Source: Casp-actino8 sp039800005 (GTDB lineage Bacteria; Actinomycetota; Acidimicrobiia; Acidimicrobiales; Ilumatobacteraceae). Taken from it: a stretch of 22,424 bases of DNA. Of this stretch, positions 21,466 through 22,424 are shown piece after piece; within the stretch, counting starts at the first letter, position 1; the number at the start of each line of letters is the position of its first letter. The notes beneath the pieces were generated by a model, which saw only the letters and a list, made by a program, of their open reading frames with translations, was not told where the DNA came from and did not search any database. The stretch covers positions 1 through 22,424 of the forward strand of contig JBDLRN010000089.1 of NCBI GenBank assembly GCA_039800005.1, in the 5' to 3' direction. The position numbers and the translations under genes were made by a program.

Positions 21466-22277
21466 GCGGACGTCTCGACGGCAAGGTCGCCGTGGTCACC
21501 GGTTCGAGCCGTGGTATCGGCCGTGGGACGGCGATCGCCCTCGCCGAACTCGGCGCCATGGTGTACGTGACCGGCCGCACGACCGGCTCGGGTCCGCTGT
21601 CGATCGACACGACGGTCCAGATGGTGAACGAGGCCGGTGGCACCGGTGTGGCGGTTCAGGTCGATCACGGCGACGACGCGCAGATCGCCGCACTGTTCGA
21701 TCGCGTGCGCTCCGACGTGGGTCGGCTCGACATTCTCGTGAACAACGTGTACAAGATTCCCGATCCGCCGGCCTGGGGTGGAGGGTTCTGGGAACATGCC
21801 GTGAGCATCTGGGACGACCAGGTCGGTATCGGATTGCGCGCCCATTACGTGGCGTCGTGGCATGCGGCACCGCTGCTCTTCGCCTCGGGTGCAGGAGGTG
21901 CGATCTTCAACGTGTCCTCGCCGGGTGGATCGTCGTACCACTTCAGTTCGTCGTACGGCGCCGGTAAGGCCGGTCTCGACCGGCTGAGCGCCGACATGGC
22001 GATCGAGTTGAAGCCCAAGGGCATCGTGTGCTGTTCGATCTATCCGGGCACGGTGGCCACCGAGTTCATCATGGAGTGGGCCGGTGAGCGGGGTAGCGAC
22101 ATGTCGAAGGCCCAGACGCCGCTCGGTGTGGGTCGCGCCATCGCCGCGCTCGCCGTCGCCCCCGATTTGATGGAACGCTCTGGTTCGATCCAGTGGGTCG
22201 AGGACGTGTCGGAGGAGTTCGACGTTCGTGACGAGAACGGCCGTCTCGCCCCGCGCTACCACTCGCGTCGGCGCTGA
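21462..22277 (+). CDS. SDR-family oxidoreductase (DHRS1-like, probably NADP-preferring)
   Basis: A 271-residue short-chain dehydrogenase with TGSSRGIG (13-20), YVTGRT with Arg39 (an NADP-type choice), LVNNV (92-96; the usual NNAG reads NNVY), catalytic Ser153 region (FNVSSPGG), Tyr165-x3-Lys169 (YGAGK) and IYPGTVATEF. The segment IWDDQVGIGLRAHYVASWHAAPLL and the NNV-for-NNAG change recall the DHRS1 subgroup. The start overlaps the P450 stop by four bases, so the two are made together. The stop is three bases from the stop of the next, opposing gene. Substrate unknown; an alcohol produced by the preceding P450 is the natural guess. Confidence 0.92.
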   Translation: MSGRLDGKVAVVTGSSRGIGRGTAIALAELGAMVYVTGRTTGSGPLSIDTTVQMVNEAGGTGVAVQVDHGDDAQIAALFDRVRSDVGRLDILVNNVYKIPDPPAWGGGFWEHAVSIWDDQVGIGLRAHYVASWHAAPLLFASGAGGAIFNVSSPGGSSYHFSSSYGAGKAGLDRLSADMAIELKPKGIVCCSIYPGTVATEFIMEWAGERGSDMSKAQTPLGVGRAIAALAVAPDLMERSGSIQWVEDVSEEFDVRDENGRLAPRYHSRRR

Positions 22278-22280
22278 GGG

Positions 22281-22424
22281 TCAGAACTCGAGTTCGAGGC
22301 GATCGACGCCGCGAATCGTGAGGCGGTCGCGCCAGGTGATCGAACCCGTCGGTTGCATCGAGGGGAAGCGGGCCACCAGTGAACCGACGGCGATCTCGGC
22401 CTCGAGTCGGGCCAGGCTCGCGCC
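22281..22424 (-). CDS. Cytochrome P450, C-terminal end (gene continues beyond right edge)
   Basis: The frame is open from the right edge for 47 residues to TGA at 22281-22283. It begins GASLARLEAEIAVGSLVARF, which is the L-helix segment that directly follows the heme Cys in P450s (C-x-G-A-x-LARLE). It ends with the C-terminal strand pair around SITWRDRLTIRGVDRLELEF. Only this tail is visible, so the heme Cys itself is just outside. It would be the fourth P450 of the window, convergent with the SDR gene. Confidence 0.85.
   Translation of the reverse strand, partial: GASLARLEAEIAVGSLVARFPSMQPTGSITWRDRLTIRGVDRLELEF

Noticed and set aside
1..22424. tRNA, rRNA, insertion-sequence ends, integrase or phage genes
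   Set aside because: None could be recognised on either strand by reading; all gaps are short and every sizeable frame with a recognisable domain belongs to metabolism or transport.

Overview
This window comes from a GC-rich bacterial chromosome, most likely an actinomycete and plausibly of the Acidimicrobiia type. The signs are strong G/C third-position bias, GTG starts, a predicted F420-dependent luciferase-like oxidoreductase, many cytochrome P450s and several apparently leaderless genes. The lineage is inferred from gene content and style, not from a marker gene. The content is oxidative catabolism of hydrophobic, perhaps terpenoid or steroid-like, compounds. No rRNA, tRNA, CRISPR array, insertion sequence or phage gene was seen, and no stretch longer than about 130 bases lacks a gene.

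Layout. Bases 1-2840 (+) hold the end of an SDR dehydrogenase, an ABM-like small protein, a carotenoid-cleavage-type oxygenase and a SnoaL/NTF2-fold protein. Bases 2842-6175 (-) are a tightly coupled operon of P450, SDR and Rieske oxygenase alpha subunit, joined by 4-base overlaps. Bases 6260-9217 (+) hold a second SnoaL/NTF2 protein, an acyl-CoA synthetase and a crotonase-fold enzyme. Bases 9333-14550 (+) are a complete branched-chain-amino-acid-type (HAAT) ABC importer: lipoprotein binding protein, strong intergenic hairpin, fused LivH-LivM permease, LivG and LivF. Bases 14606-17695 (-) are an operon of a bis-MGD molybdenum oxidoreductase, a carboxymuconolactone-decarboxylase/AhpD-like protein and a limonene-epoxide-hydrolase-like enzyme. 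Bases 17825-22277 (+) hold a P450, an F420-type luciferase-like oxidoreductase, a second P450 and an SDR. A fourth P450 enters from the right edge on the minus strand.

The most striking observation is in the middle gene of the molybdenum-enzyme operon. Its reading frame is interrupted by one in-frame TGA exactly where the second cysteine of the CxxC redox motif should be (C-V-V-TGA). The frame continues for another 111 codons of the same family. A perfect 8-bp stem with a G-rich triloop starts 12 bases after the TGA, which fits a bacterial SECIS element. I read this as a selenoprotein with a CxxU active site rather than two short genes or a pseudogene.

Taken together, the genes suggest uptake by the ABC importer, hydroxylation or cleavage by P450, Rieske and carotenoid-oxygenase-type enzymes, oxidation by SDRs, epoxide opening by the LEH-like protein, and CoA activation with beta-oxidation-like processing. 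The actual substrate cannot be read from the sequence.
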